Shown here in pieces: positions 37,292-46,617 of a DNA stretch of 54,622 bases; the first letter of the stretch is position 1, and each line of letters opens with the position of its first letter. The DNA is taken from contig SHVJ01000004.1 of the NCBI GenBank assembly GCA_009694295.1, forward strand, positions 1 to 54,622, given 5' to 3'. Made by a program: the position numbers and the translations under genes. The notes under the pieces are model-generated. The model did not search any database. It was not told the DNA's origin and saw nothing but the letters and a program-made list of their open reading frames with translations. The stretch is from Acidimicrobiia bacterium. GTDB lineage: Bacteria > Actinomycetota > Acidimicrobiia > IMCC26256 > PALSA-555.

Positions 37292-38542
37292 CTACTCGCG
37301 GATTTGACCGTCGCCCCAGACGACGTACTTGTACGTCGTCAGCTCGCGCAAGCCCATCGGGCCGCGCGCATGGAGCTTCTGGGTGGAAATGCCGATCTCG
37401 GCACCGAGGCCGAACTCTTCCCCATCGGTGAACCGAGTCGATGCGTTCACGATCACGACCGCAGCATCGACCTCATCAGTGAACCGGCGGGCCGCGTCGA
37501 GATCACGGGTGAGGATCGCCTCGGTGTGACCGGTGCCGAAGCGGTTCACGTGATCGATGGCCGAGCCGAGATCGGGCACCACCGCCACGGTGAGCTTCAG
37601 GTCGAGGAACTCCTGACCGAAATCGGCGTCGGTGGCGACGGCCATCTCCGGCCAGCGGCTGCGGGCGCCGTCGTCGCCCAGGAGCTCGACTCCTCGGGCC
37701 GCGAGCTCGGCGCACACACGGGGCACGAACACGTCGGCCACCGCTTCGTTGACCACGAGGGACTCAGCCGCGTTGCACACGCTCGTGCGCTGCGTCTTGG
37801 CGTTCAGCACGATCTCGAACGCTTCATCGAGATCGGCCTGCGCATCCACGTAGACGTGGCAGTTGCCGTCGCCGTCGATCACGACGGGGACCGTCGCGTT
37901 CTCGCGAACGCTCGCGATGAGCGCGGGACCACCTCGGGGAACGAGGCAGTCGATGAAGTCGGTGAGCTGCATGAGCTGAACCGCGGCTTCGTGGGCAACG
38001 TCGTCGACCATGACGACGCCGTCTTCCGGGAGTCCGACCTTCTGGAGCGCTTCACGCAGCACGCCCGCGATCGCGAGGTTGGAGCGCAGCGCGGTCCCCG
38101 AACCGCGGAGGATCGCCGCGTTCCCTGACTTCAGGCAGAGGCCAGCGGCGTCGCTGGTGACGTTGGGACGGTTCTCGTAGATGATCGCCACGACACCCAG
38201 CGGCACGCGCACTCGTTCGATCCGCAAGCCATTCGGACGACGCCACCCGTCGAGCACCTCGCCCACGGGGTCGGTGAGCGCCGCGACCTTGCGCAACCCG
38301 TCGGCCATCCCGGTGAGGCGGTCGTCGGAGAGGCGGAGCCGATCGAGTGGTCCGGCCTCCATGCCCTCAGCAGCCGCGGCCTCGACGTCGGCCGCGTTCG
38401 CCGCCAGCACCTCGGGGGCCCGCTCGAGCAGCAGCTCCGCCGCAGCCAGCAGCGCGGCGTCTTTCTCGTCCGAACTCGCCCTCGCCATCCGCCGGCTCGC
38501 CGCCTTGGCGCGGCTCGCGAGCACGTCGACCGGGGTAGCCAC
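37292..38542 (-). CDS. proA: Glutamate-5-semialdehyde dehydrogenase
   Basis: VPLGVVAIIYENRPNVTSDAAGLCLKSGNAAILRGSG, KTQRTSVCNAAESLVV, ASTRFTDGEEFGLGAEIGISTQKLHARGPMGL. GTG start at 38542. Confidence 0.95.
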   Translation of the reverse strand: MATPVDVLASRAKAASRRMARASSDEKDAALLAAAELLLERAPEVLAANAADVEAAAAEGMEAGPLDRLRLSDDRLTGMADGLRKVAALTDPVGEVLDGWRRPNGLRIERVRVPLGVVAIIYENRPNVTSDAAGLCLKSGNAAILRGSGTALRSNLAIAGVLREALQKVGLPEDGVVMVDDVAHEAAVQLMQLTDFIDCLVPRGGPALIASVRENATVPVVIDGDGNCHVYVDAQADLDEAFEIVLNAKTQRTSVCNAAESLVVNEAVADVFVPRVCAELAARGVELLGDDGARSRWPEMAVATDADFGQEFLDLKLTVAVVPDLGSAIDHVNRFGTGHTEAILTRDLDAARRFTDEVDAAVVIVNASTRFTDGEEFGLGAEIGISTQKLHARGPMGLRELTTYKYVVWGDGQIRE

Positions 38543-38588
38543 GCAGCGAGTGTACCGGCGCCCCTCCACGGACCTCTTTACGGATTCT

Positions 38589-38627
38589 CGGCACGCCTGC
38601 GCTCGCTCAGCGAGCGTCAGCGTGCCG
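38589..38627. repeat. Long palindrome, copy 2
   Basis: CGGCACGCCTGCGCTCGCT-c-AGCGAGCGTCAGCGTGCCG: 16 of 19 positions pair; right arm plus flank shares TTTTCGGCACGCTGACGCTCGCT (minus strand) with copy 1. Confidence 0.8.
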
Positions 38628-38826
38628 AAAAGCCCGAAGGGGTTAGCGGGTGGGGCGAGGCCGCGCCCTTCGGCATGCCGTCGGCGGCGGCCTCGCACCC
38701 CCCGCGCACGCGCTGGCCGTGTCGAGCCCCCCGAATCGGTTGGCCCTCCCCCCGTCGGCCAGCGACGAACGTGCAGGAAGTCTGCCTACCGCCACTCTCC
38801 GACGCAAGACACCAAGCGCATCAATT

Positions 38827-39915
38827 TCACGGGAGAACTACAAGGTCGTCTTTATGGACGACTTCGTGCGGGGATCCTTCGTCGAGATCCTTCGTCTTCT
38901 TGCCCACGGCGGTGCCGAGCGCCTTGGAGGAGTAGCGCGTCAAACCCTTCGCGAACGGGATTCCGTGTTCGTCGACGACTTCGATCGCGTCACCGGCTTC
39001 GAAGGTCCCCTCAACGCGCACAACGCCTGCCGGGAGCAGCGAACGGTCCTGCTCACAGAGAGCGCGGGCGGCACCACTATCGACGGTGATGCGGCCCCGA
39101 GCTCCACGAGCGAAGGCGATCCAGAGCTTGCGGCTCGTCAGCCGGTCGGAACGAGGCCGCACCGCGGTGCCGACGGCTCGGCCCTCGACCGCGTCGAGCA
39201 CAACGCCGGGCGTTCCGGCGGCCGCGATCACCACGCGCACCCCGGACCACGCCGCGATTTTCGCCGCGGCGAGCTTGCTCGCCATCCCTCCGCTGCCCCG
39301 CTGCGTGCCCGCGCCACCAGCCACCGACTCGAGCGCTGCATCGACTTCCACGATCTCCTCGATGAGCGATGCGTCGGAGTCGAGCCGGGGGTCGGCTGTG
39401 TAGAGACCGGCCGTGTCGGTGAGCAGCACGAGCACTTCCGCCCCCACGAGGTTCGCGACGAGCGCGGCGAGTCGGTCGTTGTCGCCATAGCGGATCTCGT
39501 CGTCGGCGACGGTGTCGTTCTCGTTGACGACCGGCACCACGCCGAGATCGAGGAGACGGCGCAGCGTGGCGCGCGCATGGAGGTACTGGTCGCGTTCTCC
39601 GAAGTCATAGGCGGTCAGCAACACCTGGCCGCTCACTAAACCATGGCCGGCGAGGATCGAGCTCATTCGCTCCATGAGCCGCGGCTGACCAACGGCCGCG
39701 ATCGCTTGGAGCATGCCGACATCGGTGGGCCGCTCGGTGATGCCGAGTGCCGGCATCCCGGCGGCGATGGCGCCACTGCTCACGAGCACAACCTCGTGAC
39801 CGCACTCGCGCGTTGCGGCAATCTCGCCACAGAGCTTCACAAGCGCGTCGTCGTCGAGCTCACCACTCTCGCCCGTGATCGACGAGGTACCAACCTTGAC
39901 CACGCTCATGACCAT
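38827..39915 (-). CDS. proB: Glutamate 5-kinase with PUA domain
   Basis: VVKVGTSSIT, VLVSSGAIAAGM, VVPVVNENDTVADDEIRYGDNDRLAALVA, C-terminal PUA-like region. Confidence 0.95.
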   Translation of the reverse strand: MVMSVVKVGTSSITGESGELDDDALVKLCGEIAATRECGHEVVLVSSGAIAAGMPALGITERPTDVGMLQAIAAVGQPRLMERMSSILAGHGLVSGQVLLTAYDFGERDQYLHARATLRRLLDLGVVPVVNENDTVADDEIRYGDNDRLAALVANLVGAEVLVLLTDTAGLYTADPRLDSDASLIEEIVEVDAALESVAGGAGTQRGSGGMASKLAAAKIAAWSGVRVVIAAAGTPGVVLDAVEGRAVGTAVRPRSDRLTSRKLWIAFARGARGRITVDSGAARALCEQDRSLLPAGVVRVEGTFEAGDAIEVVDEHGIPFAKGLTRYSSKALGTAVGKKTKDLDEGSPHEVVHKDDLVVLP

Positions 39916-41157
39916 CTAGACGAACCCTTCGACGTACTCGAGCTCGATCTTGCCGATCCGCACGACGTCGCCCTCCTGCGCGCCGGCCTTCACCAACGCC
40001 CGCTCGACGCCCATGCGGCGGAAGCGGTCGTGAACGTAGGAGATTGCCTCGTCGTTCGTCAGGTCGGCCATCGCCACGATCCGCTCGGCGGCACGTCCGC
40101 TGACCCGCCACGACCCGTCGTCGTCGCGGTCCAGCGTGAAACCGTCTTCGACGGGGCGCAGCACGACGAACCCTTCCGGTTCGGGTTCGCTGGCGCGCGC
40201 CTCTTCCACCATCTTGCCGAGGGTCCCGATGAGCTCGTCGAGACCCTCGTGCGTAACCGCGGAGATCTTCCTGCCTTCATAGGGCATCTGGGCGACGTCG
40301 ACCTTCGTCCCGACGACAAGCCGCGGTCGCTCCAGCAGTTCGGGTCGGTAGCGCTCCAGCTCACCAATCAGGACGCGTTCCTGCTCTTCGGGCGTGTGCC
40401 CCTCGACATTCGCGAGATCCAACAACAGCACGAGAACCCGGGCGCGCTCGACATGCCGGAGGAACTGGTGGCCGAGGCCCTTCCCCTCTGCCGCCCCCTC
40501 GACCAGCCCGGGGATGTCGGCAATCACGAGTTCACGACCATCCCGCCGGACCACACCGAGGTGGGGTTCGAGCGTGGTGAACGGATACGCGGCGATCTTG
40601 GGCTTGGCCGCGCTCACGCTGGAGATCAATGTGGACTTCCCCGCATTCGGGAAGCCAACCAGCGCAGCATCGGCGAGCAACTTGACCTCGAAACACAGCC
40701 ACCGCTCCTCGCCGTACTCGCCCTGCTCCGCGAAGCTCGGTGCACGGCGCGCGTTCGAGAGAAACCGCGCGTTGCCCCGTCCGCCGCGTCCACCGAGAGC
40801 CGCCACATAGGAATCGCCGTGACCGACGAGGTCGGCAAGCACCGCGCCATCGCGATCCTTGATGGTCGTGCCTTCAGGCACGGTGACGACGAGGTCGGAG
40901 CCCCGCTTTCCATGGCGCTGCTTGCCGGCACCGTGCGTGCCCGAAGGAGCACGTCGATGCGGGTGGTCGCGGTACGAGAGGAGCGATGCGGTATTGCGGT
41001 CGGCTTGCACGATGACGTCGCCGCCCTTGCCACCGTCGCCGCCGTCGGGCCCGCCCTTGGGAACGTGGGCCTCACGCCGGAACGACATCGAGCCCGCGCC
41101 GCCATCACCCCCGCGGAGATTGACCTGAACCTCGTCAACAAACGACGACTGCGCCAT
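39916..41157 (-). CDS. obg: GTPase Obg/CgtA
   Basis: FVDEVQVNLRGGDGGAGSMSFRREAHVPKGGPDGGDGGKGGDV, VGFPNAGKSTLISSVS, C-terminal OCT-like domain. Confidence 0.97.
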   Translation of the reverse strand: MAQSSFVDEVQVNLRGGDGGAGSMSFRREAHVPKGGPDGGDGGKGGDVIVQADRNTASLLSYRDHPHRRAPSGTHGAGKQRHGKRGSDLVVTVPEGTTIKDRDGAVLADLVGHGDSYVAALGGRGGRGNARFLSNARRAPSFAEQGEYGEERWLCFEVKLLADAALVGFPNAGKSTLISSVSAAKPKIAAYPFTTLEPHLGVVRRDGRELVIADIPGLVEGAAEGKGLGHQFLRHVERARVLVLLLDLANVEGHTPEEQERVLIGELERYRPELLERPRLVVGTKVDVAQMPYEGRKISAVTHEGLDELIGTLGKMVEEARASEPEPEGFVVLRPVEDGFTLDRDDDGSWRVSGRAAERIVAMADLTNDEAISYVHDRFRRMGVERALVKAGAQEGDVVRIGKIELEYVEGFV

Positions 41158-41196
41158 CAGATCAGGATGCCCGGCGCGTTGCGCCGAAGGCAGGAA

Positions 41197-41451
41197 TTAC
41201 GAGGTGGGCGTGACGTCGACGAGCTTGCGGCCCTTGCGGCGGCCGAACTGGACGACTCCGTGGGCCGTGGCGAAGAGCGTGTCGTCGGCACCACGGCCGA
41301 CGTTCTCGCCGGGGTGGAACTGCGTGCCGCGCTGGCGCACGATGATCGAGCCGGCCGTCACCACGGTGCCGGAGTGGACCTTCACACCGAGACGCTGCGC
41401 GGCGGAGTCGCGCCCGTTGCGGGAGGAGGCGGCGCCCTTCTTCTTCGACAT
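41197..41451 (-). CDS. rpmA: 50S ribosomal protein L27
   Basis: [48 protein letters not shown]. Confidence 0.96.
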   Translation of the reverse strand: MSKKKGAASSRNGRDSAAQRLGVKVHSGTVVTAGSIIVRQRGTQFHPGENVGRGADDTLFATAHGVVQFGRRKGRKLVDVTPTS

Positions 41452-41471
41452 GTCAGCTCCTACTTTCCGCT

Positions 41472-41783
41472 CTAGCCCGGGGTGATCGAGGTGATCTCGA
41501 GCAGCGAGTAGTGCTGCCGGTGACCCCAACGCTTGCGGTTGTTCGACTTCGGCTTGTACACGAACCCGTTGATCTTCGGGCCCTTGGTGTCCTCGACGAC
41601 CTTGGCCTTCACGAGCGCCTTGCCCAGCTCGCTCGGGGTGGCGAGGACCTTGGCGCCGTCGACGAGGAGGATCGGCGCGAGCTCGATCTCGCCGCCAGGG
41701 TCGGTGCCGACGCGCTCAACCTCGACGCGTTGGCCAGCCTCGACCTTGTACTGCTTGCCGCCGGTGCGGATAACTGCATACAT
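41472..41783 (-). CDS. rplU: 50S ribosomal protein L21
   Basis: [25 protein letters not shown]...[25 protein letters not shown]. Confidence 0.96.
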   Translation of the reverse strand: MYAVIRTGGKQYKVEAGQRVEVERVGTDPGGEIELAPILLVDGAKVLATPSELGKALVKAKVVEDTKGPKINGFVYKPKSNNRKRWGHRQHYSLLEITSITPG

Positions 41784-41819
41784 GCGCGAATCGCCTCAAA
41801 ATCTCGGGGAAGGGAGATG

Positions 41820-43766
41820 TTACTTCAGGTCGTCCATCAGGGCCTCGTCGATGAGGTACCCACGGCCGTTGCACTCGGGGCAGATTGCGCTCACCGACTC
41901 GATGAGGCCCTCCGACACCCGCTTGCGGGTCATCTCCACGAGCCCGAGCTCCGAGACGTCGAACACCTGGGTCCGGGTCTTGTCCCGGGCCAACGCATCG
42001 CGGAACGCCCGCATCAGCGCCTCTCGGTTCGCCCGGATCTCCATGTCAATGAAGTCGATGACGATGATGCCGCCGATGTCGCGCAGGCGGAGATGGCGGG
42101 CGACCTCGTCGGCCGCCTCGAGGTTGTTGCGGAAGACGGTCTCCTCGAGGTTCGACTTGCCCACGTTCTTGCCCGTGTTGACGTCGACCACGGTGAGCGC
42201 CTCGGTGCGCTCGATCACGATCGATCCACCCGACGGGAGCCACACCTTGCGGTCGAGGGCCTTGAGAAGCTGCTCGTGCACGTGGTGCTTCTCGAAGAGC
42301 GGGATGCCCTCTTCGGCCTCGTCGTAGAACTCGACCCGGTCGGCGAGCTCAGGCGCGATCGCCTCGACGTACGCGTGCGCCTCCTCGAACAGCCCGCGGT
42401 CGTCGATGATCACCCCGCGGTACTCCTTGGTGAACTCCTCACGGAGCAGCCGGAGCGAGAGCGTCGGCTCCTGGTAGAGCAGACGGGCCGGCTTCGAGCG
42501 GGCAGCAAGCGCGGAGATCTGCTCCCACTGATCACGCAGACGCCGTACGTCGCGTTCGAGCTCTTCGGCCGTTGCGCCTTCGGCCGCCGTGCGCACGATC
42601 AGCCCGGCGTCGGGTGGCCGCAAGTCTTCAAGCACGCGGCGGAGGCGCTTGCGCTCGTCGTCGGGCAGTCGCTTCGAGATGCCGTACGTCGTGGGCTGGC
42701 CGGGCACCATCACCACGAAGCGCCCGGCGAGGCTCACCTCTTGGGTGAGGCGCGCACCCTTGGCGCCGATCGGGTTCTTGGTGACCTGCACCACCACCGA
42801 CTGACCGTTCTTGAGCAGACGCTCGATACGCGGCTGCTTCTCCTCGACCTCTTCGGGGTCGTACGCCACGTCGCCCCGGTACAGCACGCCGTTCTTCGGT
42901 GTGCCGATGTCGATGAACGCCGCTTCCATACCCGGGAGCACGTTCTGCACCCGACCGAGATAGATGTTCCCGTCGATGGAGAGGTCCGCATCGCGTTCGG
43001 CGGTGGCCACCTCATGCTCGACGAGCACACGGCCCTCGAGCAGCGCGATGTGCGTGTGCCCGTCGGGTCGCACGTGCACACACATGAGGTAGCGACCGGC
43101 GGGACGCCCCTTGCGCGTGCGCCCGCGGCGCCGCGCGAGTGCTTCCTCGTCGAGATCCTCGAGCGCGTACGAGTCGCCCACCCCGAGATCGGCGTGCACG
43201 ACGTCGTCACGGTTGTTGGTGGAACCAGCAGTCGGAGCACCGCCACCGCTCTTGTTACGGCCCCGGCCACCACGACGCCGGCGACGGCCGGTCTTCGCAG
43301 CGGGCGCGGCACCTGTCGCGGCCGTCGCGGTTACCGGCGCCGGACGGGAGTCACCGATCTTCGGTTTGCCCGCAGCCGGCGTGCGTTCGGCCAAGCCGGC
43401 GTCTTCGCGTGCATCGGCGGCGACGTCGTCGGACGTCAGGCCGCGATCGGCCGCCGCATCGTTCCAGTCTTCACCGGCCATATCGGAGGCCGCAGTCTCC
43501 AACGCGCTGGCGTTGCCAGCATTCGCACCTGTGCCCGCGCCAGCCGGCTTGCGCCGGTTGCGCCCGCCGCGTGATCCGCGTCGGCGGCGCTTCGGTGCGC
43601 CAGTGCCTTCCCCGTTCGGGGTCTGGGCGCTTGAGGTTGGGGCGCTTGAGGTTGGGGCCTCAGGCGATCCGGAGTTAGGCGATCCGGCGGGCGGCGGTGA
43701 GGCCGGCGTCGGCATCGGGGTGGTCGGTTCGGAGGTCTTGGCCTCCGGAGTCGTCTCGTCGGTCAT
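41820..43766 (-). CDS. rne: Ribonuclease E/G family protein
   Basis: S1-like NIYLGRVQNVLPGMEAAFIDIGTPKNGVL; GGIIVIDFIDMEIRANREALMRAF; CPECNGRGYL. N-terminal ~100 aa low complexity, so the start is uncertain. Confidence 0.93.
   Translation of the reverse strand: MTDETTPEAKTSEPTTPMPTPASPPPAGSPNSGSPEAPTSSAPTSSAQTPNGEGTGAPKRRRRGSRGGRNRRKPAGAGTGANAGNASALETAASDMAGEDWNDAAADRGLTSDDVAADAREDAGLAERTPAAGKPKIGDSRPAPVTATAATGAAPAAKTGRRRRRGGRGRNKSGGGAPTAGSTNNRDDVVHADLGVGDSYALEDLDEEALARRRGRTRKGRPAGRYLMCVHVRPDGHTHIALLEGRVLVEHEVATAERDADLSIDGNIYLGRVQNVLPGMEAAFIDIGTPKNGVLYRGDVAYDPEEVEEKQPRIERLLKNGQSVVVQVTKNPIGAKGARLTQEVSLAGRFVVMVPGQPTTYGISKRLPDDERKRLRRVLEDLRPPDAGLIVRTAAEGATAEELERDVRRLRDQWEQISALAARSKPARLLYQEPTLSLRLLREEFTKEYRGVIIDDRGLFEEAHAYVEAIAPELADRVEFYDEAEEGIPLFEKHHVHEQLLKALDRKVWLPSGGSIVIERTEALTVVDVNTGKNVGKSNLEETVFRNNLEAADEVARHLRLRDIGGIIVIDFIDMEIRANREALMRAFRDALARDKTRTQVFDVSELGLVEMTRKRVSEGLIESVSAICPECNGRGYLIDEALMDDLK
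43626..43687. repeat. 15-bp-period tandem duplications in the rne N-terminal / TIGR03936 C-terminal overlap region
   Basis: ggcgcttgaggttgg x2 (43626-43655), then aggcgatccgg x2 at 15-bp spacing (43662-43672 and 43677-43687). Confidence 0.85.
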
Positions 43767-44517
43767 TCGTCAGTCCTTTGCTCGTCACGCGCAACCGCGT
43801 CGCGGTGCGCGTCGCGCGATCGGCTTCCAGCGGCTCCAGCCGCGCGCCGTCGCGCTCGATCCATTGATGGGTTCGCAGCACCCGATCCTCTCCAACCTCA
43901 TTCTTCGACGCCGCAAGGTCGCGGAGCAAGGAGATGAGATCGTTTGGGCGGACACCACGGGGACGCGTGTTCACTTCTGCATGCACGACCGGAGCACCGT
44001 CATCGATGTTCACAACGAGGCTGCGGAACGCGGGGCGGAGATCCTCGACGACGTTGCGCCCCTTGCGCGTCGTCGTGATCGGAAGAGATTCAGATGCCAA
44101 CGCATGTTCAATCGCGCCGGCGAGAGTTGCTGAGTCGAGGTCGACGAGTCGGAGCTGGAGCTCGACGGTGTCGACCGCTTCTTGAAGCGACACTGCCCGA
44201 TCGGCGAGCTCACACGCGCCGCTCACATCGATGCCTTCGGGCAGTGCTGGAGAAAGTCGAGCAGGGAGCTCGTCGATGTCGACGGGCTCGGCGAGCTCGA
44301 GATCGAGATATTCGGCGACGCTCTCGTGCCCAGTACCGAGCGCAAGCCCGAAGCTCACCTTCGGCCGGGGCGAGAAGCCCAGCGTGAACGCCATCGGTAG
44401 CTGCTCGATGCGGAACGCACGCTCGAACGCTCGGGCCACGTCGCGATGCGACACGAACCGAACCTTGCCGAGCTTGGTGAACCGCACTCGAACCGGAATC
44501 CCATCTGATCCCTTCAC
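43675..44517 (-). CDS. TIGR03936 family radical SAM-associated protein (DUF2344)
   Basis: VRVRFTKLGKVRFVSHRDVARAFERAFRIEQLPMAFTLGFSPRPKVSFGLALGTGHESVAEYLDLEL. Confidence 0.9.
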   Translation of the reverse strand: MKGSDGIPVRVRFTKLGKVRFVSHRDVARAFERAFRIEQLPMAFTLGFSPRPKVSFGLALGTGHESVAEYLDLELAEPVDIDELPARLSPALPEGIDVSGACELADRAVSLQEAVDTVELQLRLVDLDSATLAGAIEHALASESLPITTTRKGRNVVEDLRPAFRSLVVNIDDGAPVVHAEVNTRPRGVRPNDLISLLRDLAASKNEVGEDRVLRTHQWIERDGARLEPLEADRATRTATRLRVTSKGLTNDRRDDSGGQDLRTDHPDADAGLTAARRIA

Positions 44518-46529
44518 GCTGGTCGCACTCCCTCAGCGCCGGCGTACCCGGCGCTGCCCTTCGGGCCGGTCGTTGCTCCGGCGAGCTCGCTTCGCTCGCC
44601 GCGCGGTCGGAAGGTCACGGGTACTTCGGCACCCAACGTCAGGTCTTGGCCGGTGCCCTGGCTTCCACCCGCGGGGGCCACCGTCGATGCGACGACGTGC
44701 TCGAGGGCGTAGTCGGTGCACACACCGCAGTCGTAGCAGGGTGTCCACCGACAATCGGGCAATCCGTGCTCAGCAAGCGCGGACTGCCAGTCCTGCCAGA
44801 GGAAGTCCTTGTGCAGACCGGCCGAGATGTGATCCCAGGGCAACACCTCGTCGTCGGTGCGGTGACGGGTCACGTACCAATCGGGATCGAGCCCCTCGGC
44901 CGCCATCGCATCCATCCAGTGGCCGAAGTTGAAGTGCTCACCCCACTCCTGGAACGTGCCGCCGTTGCGCCACACGCGCTCGATCACGCGTCCGATGCGG
45001 CGATCGCCACGGCTTGCGATGCCTTCGACGAACGTGGCCTCGGGATCGTGCCAACGCATCTGCACACCCGACTTCTTGGGCAGCGCGTCCTTCAGCATGA
45101 ACACCTTACGCTTCAGCTCTTCGACACCGTTCTGACCGAACCACTGGAACGGTGTGTGCGGCTTCGGTACGAACCCGCCGAGCGAAACCGTGCATGACGC
45201 GCTCTTGTTGTAGCGACGGCCGATCTCGACGACGTTGCGACCCAGCTCGGCGATGCCGAGCGTGTCCTCGTCCATCTCGGTCGGCAGCCCGGTGAGGAAG
45301 TAGAGCTTGACCCGCCGCCAACCCTGCTCGTACGCGCCCTCGACTGCGGAGTACAGGTCGGCTTCGGTGATGAGCTTGTTGATCACCTGACGGAGCCGCC
45401 AACTCCCCGCTTCGGGTGCGAACGTGAGGCCGGTACGCCGCACCTTCTGGATCTGACTCGCAAGTCCGACCGTGAACGCGTCCACGCGCAGCGACGGCAA
45501 GGAGAGGCCTACGCACCCCGTACCTTCCTGGTTGTTCACCAGGTCGGCGACCAGCCCGTCGATCCCCGAGAAGTCGGCGCTCGACAACGAGGTGAGCGCA
45601 ACTTCGTCGTACCCGCTGCGCTGCAACCCGTCTCGCACCATCGTGCGGACCTGCTCCCACGGCCGTTCGCGGACGGGTCGGGTGATCATCCCGGCCTGGC
45701 AGAAGCGGCACCCCCGCGTGCATCCACGGAAGATCTCGACGTTGAGCCGGTCGTGCACGACTTCGACGAGCGGCACGAGTTGGTGCTTCGGGTACGGCCA
45801 CTCGCCCAGGTCGGCCACGGTCCGCTTGTCGACGACCGCTGGCACATCGGCGTGCTTCGGCGTGATCGCCCGCAGCCATTGGCCGTCGTACTCCACGTCG
45901 TACATCGCCGGCACGTAGACACCAGGCACACTCGCCAGATCCCGCAGCACCGCCTCACGGTTCTTGCGCCCGCCCCGCTTCCAGGCGGCCAAAACCTCGG
46001 TGATCTCGCCGACCACCTCCTCGCCGTCGCCCATGACGAGCGCATCGACGAAGTCGGCCAGCGGCTCCGGATTGAAGGCACAGTGCCCACCCGCGATCAC
46101 AATCGGGTGCTCGGGCCGCCGCTCCTCGGACCGCACCGGCACACCGGCGAGATCGATGCAGCTGAGCAAGTTCGTGTACACGAGCTCGGCCGACAGGTTG
46201 AAGGCGAGCACGTCGAAGGCGCCCGCGGATCGGTGGGTGTCGACGGAGAACAGCGGGATGCTGTTCGCGCGCAGCTGCGCCTCGAGATCGATCCAGGGCG
46301 CGTAGGCGCGCTCGGCCGCCGCATCGTCACGCTCGTTGAGGATCTCGTAGAGGACTTGGAGCCCTTGGTTGGGGAGCCCGATTTCGTAAGTATCCGGATA
46401 GACGAGGAGCCAGGAGACCTGCTCGGGCCGATGCGTCGGCCGCAGCGATCCCCGCTCCATTCCGATGTAGCGAGCGGGCTTCTCAACCTTGGCGAGTAGA
46501 GGCTCGATCCTCGGCCACAGGTCTGTCAT
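44514..46529 (-). CDS. TIGR03960 family B12-binding-domain radical SAM protein
   Basis: PDTYEIGLPNQGLQVLYEILN; radical SAM EIFRGCTRGCRFCQAGMITRPVRER; LYFLTGLPTEMDEDTLGIAEL. Confidence 0.93.
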   Translation of the reverse strand: MTDLWPRIEPLLAKVEKPARYIGMERGSLRPTHRPEQVSWLLVYPDTYEIGLPNQGLQVLYEILNERDDAAAERAYAPWIDLEAQLRANSIPLFSVDTHRSAGAFDVLAFNLSAELVYTNLLSCIDLAGVPVRSEERRPEHPIVIAGGHCAFNPEPLADFVDALVMGDGEEVVGEITEVLAAWKRGGRKNREAVLRDLASVPGVYVPAMYDVEYDGQWLRAITPKHADVPAVVDKRTVADLGEWPYPKHQLVPLVEVVHDRLNVEIFRGCTRGCRFCQAGMITRPVRERPWEQVRTMVRDGLQRSGYDEVALTSLSSADFSGIDGLVADLVNNQEGTGCVGLSLPSLRVDAFTVGLASQIQKVRRTGLTFAPEAGSWRLRQVINKLITEADLYSAVEGAYEQGWRRVKLYFLTGLPTEMDEDTLGIAELGRNVVEIGRRYNKSASCTVSLGGFVPKPHTPFQWFGQNGVEELKRKVFMLKDALPKKSGVQMRWHDPEATFVEGIASRGDRRIGRVIERVWRNGGTFQEWGEHFNFGHWMDAMAAEGLDPDWYVTRHRTDDEVLPWDHISAGLHKDFLWQDWQSALAEHGLPDCRWTPCYDCGVCTDYALEHVVASTVAPAGGSQGTGQDLTLGAEVPVTFRPRGERSELAGATTGPKGSAGYAGAEGVRPA

Positions 46530-46617
46530 TTGCTCTTCCAGTGTAGCCGTGAGGCGGGTCTTGACCCTCTGGCCCGGCCAGGGCCAGGGGCCTCGGGTCG
46601 ACGGGCTTTGTTCGCGG

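Noticed and set aside
38651-38701. GCGAGGCCGC...GCGGCCTCGC inverted repeat in the proB-proA gap as a functional structure
   Set aside because: Only 10-bp arms with a 22-nt loop in very GC-rich sequence; may arise by chance.
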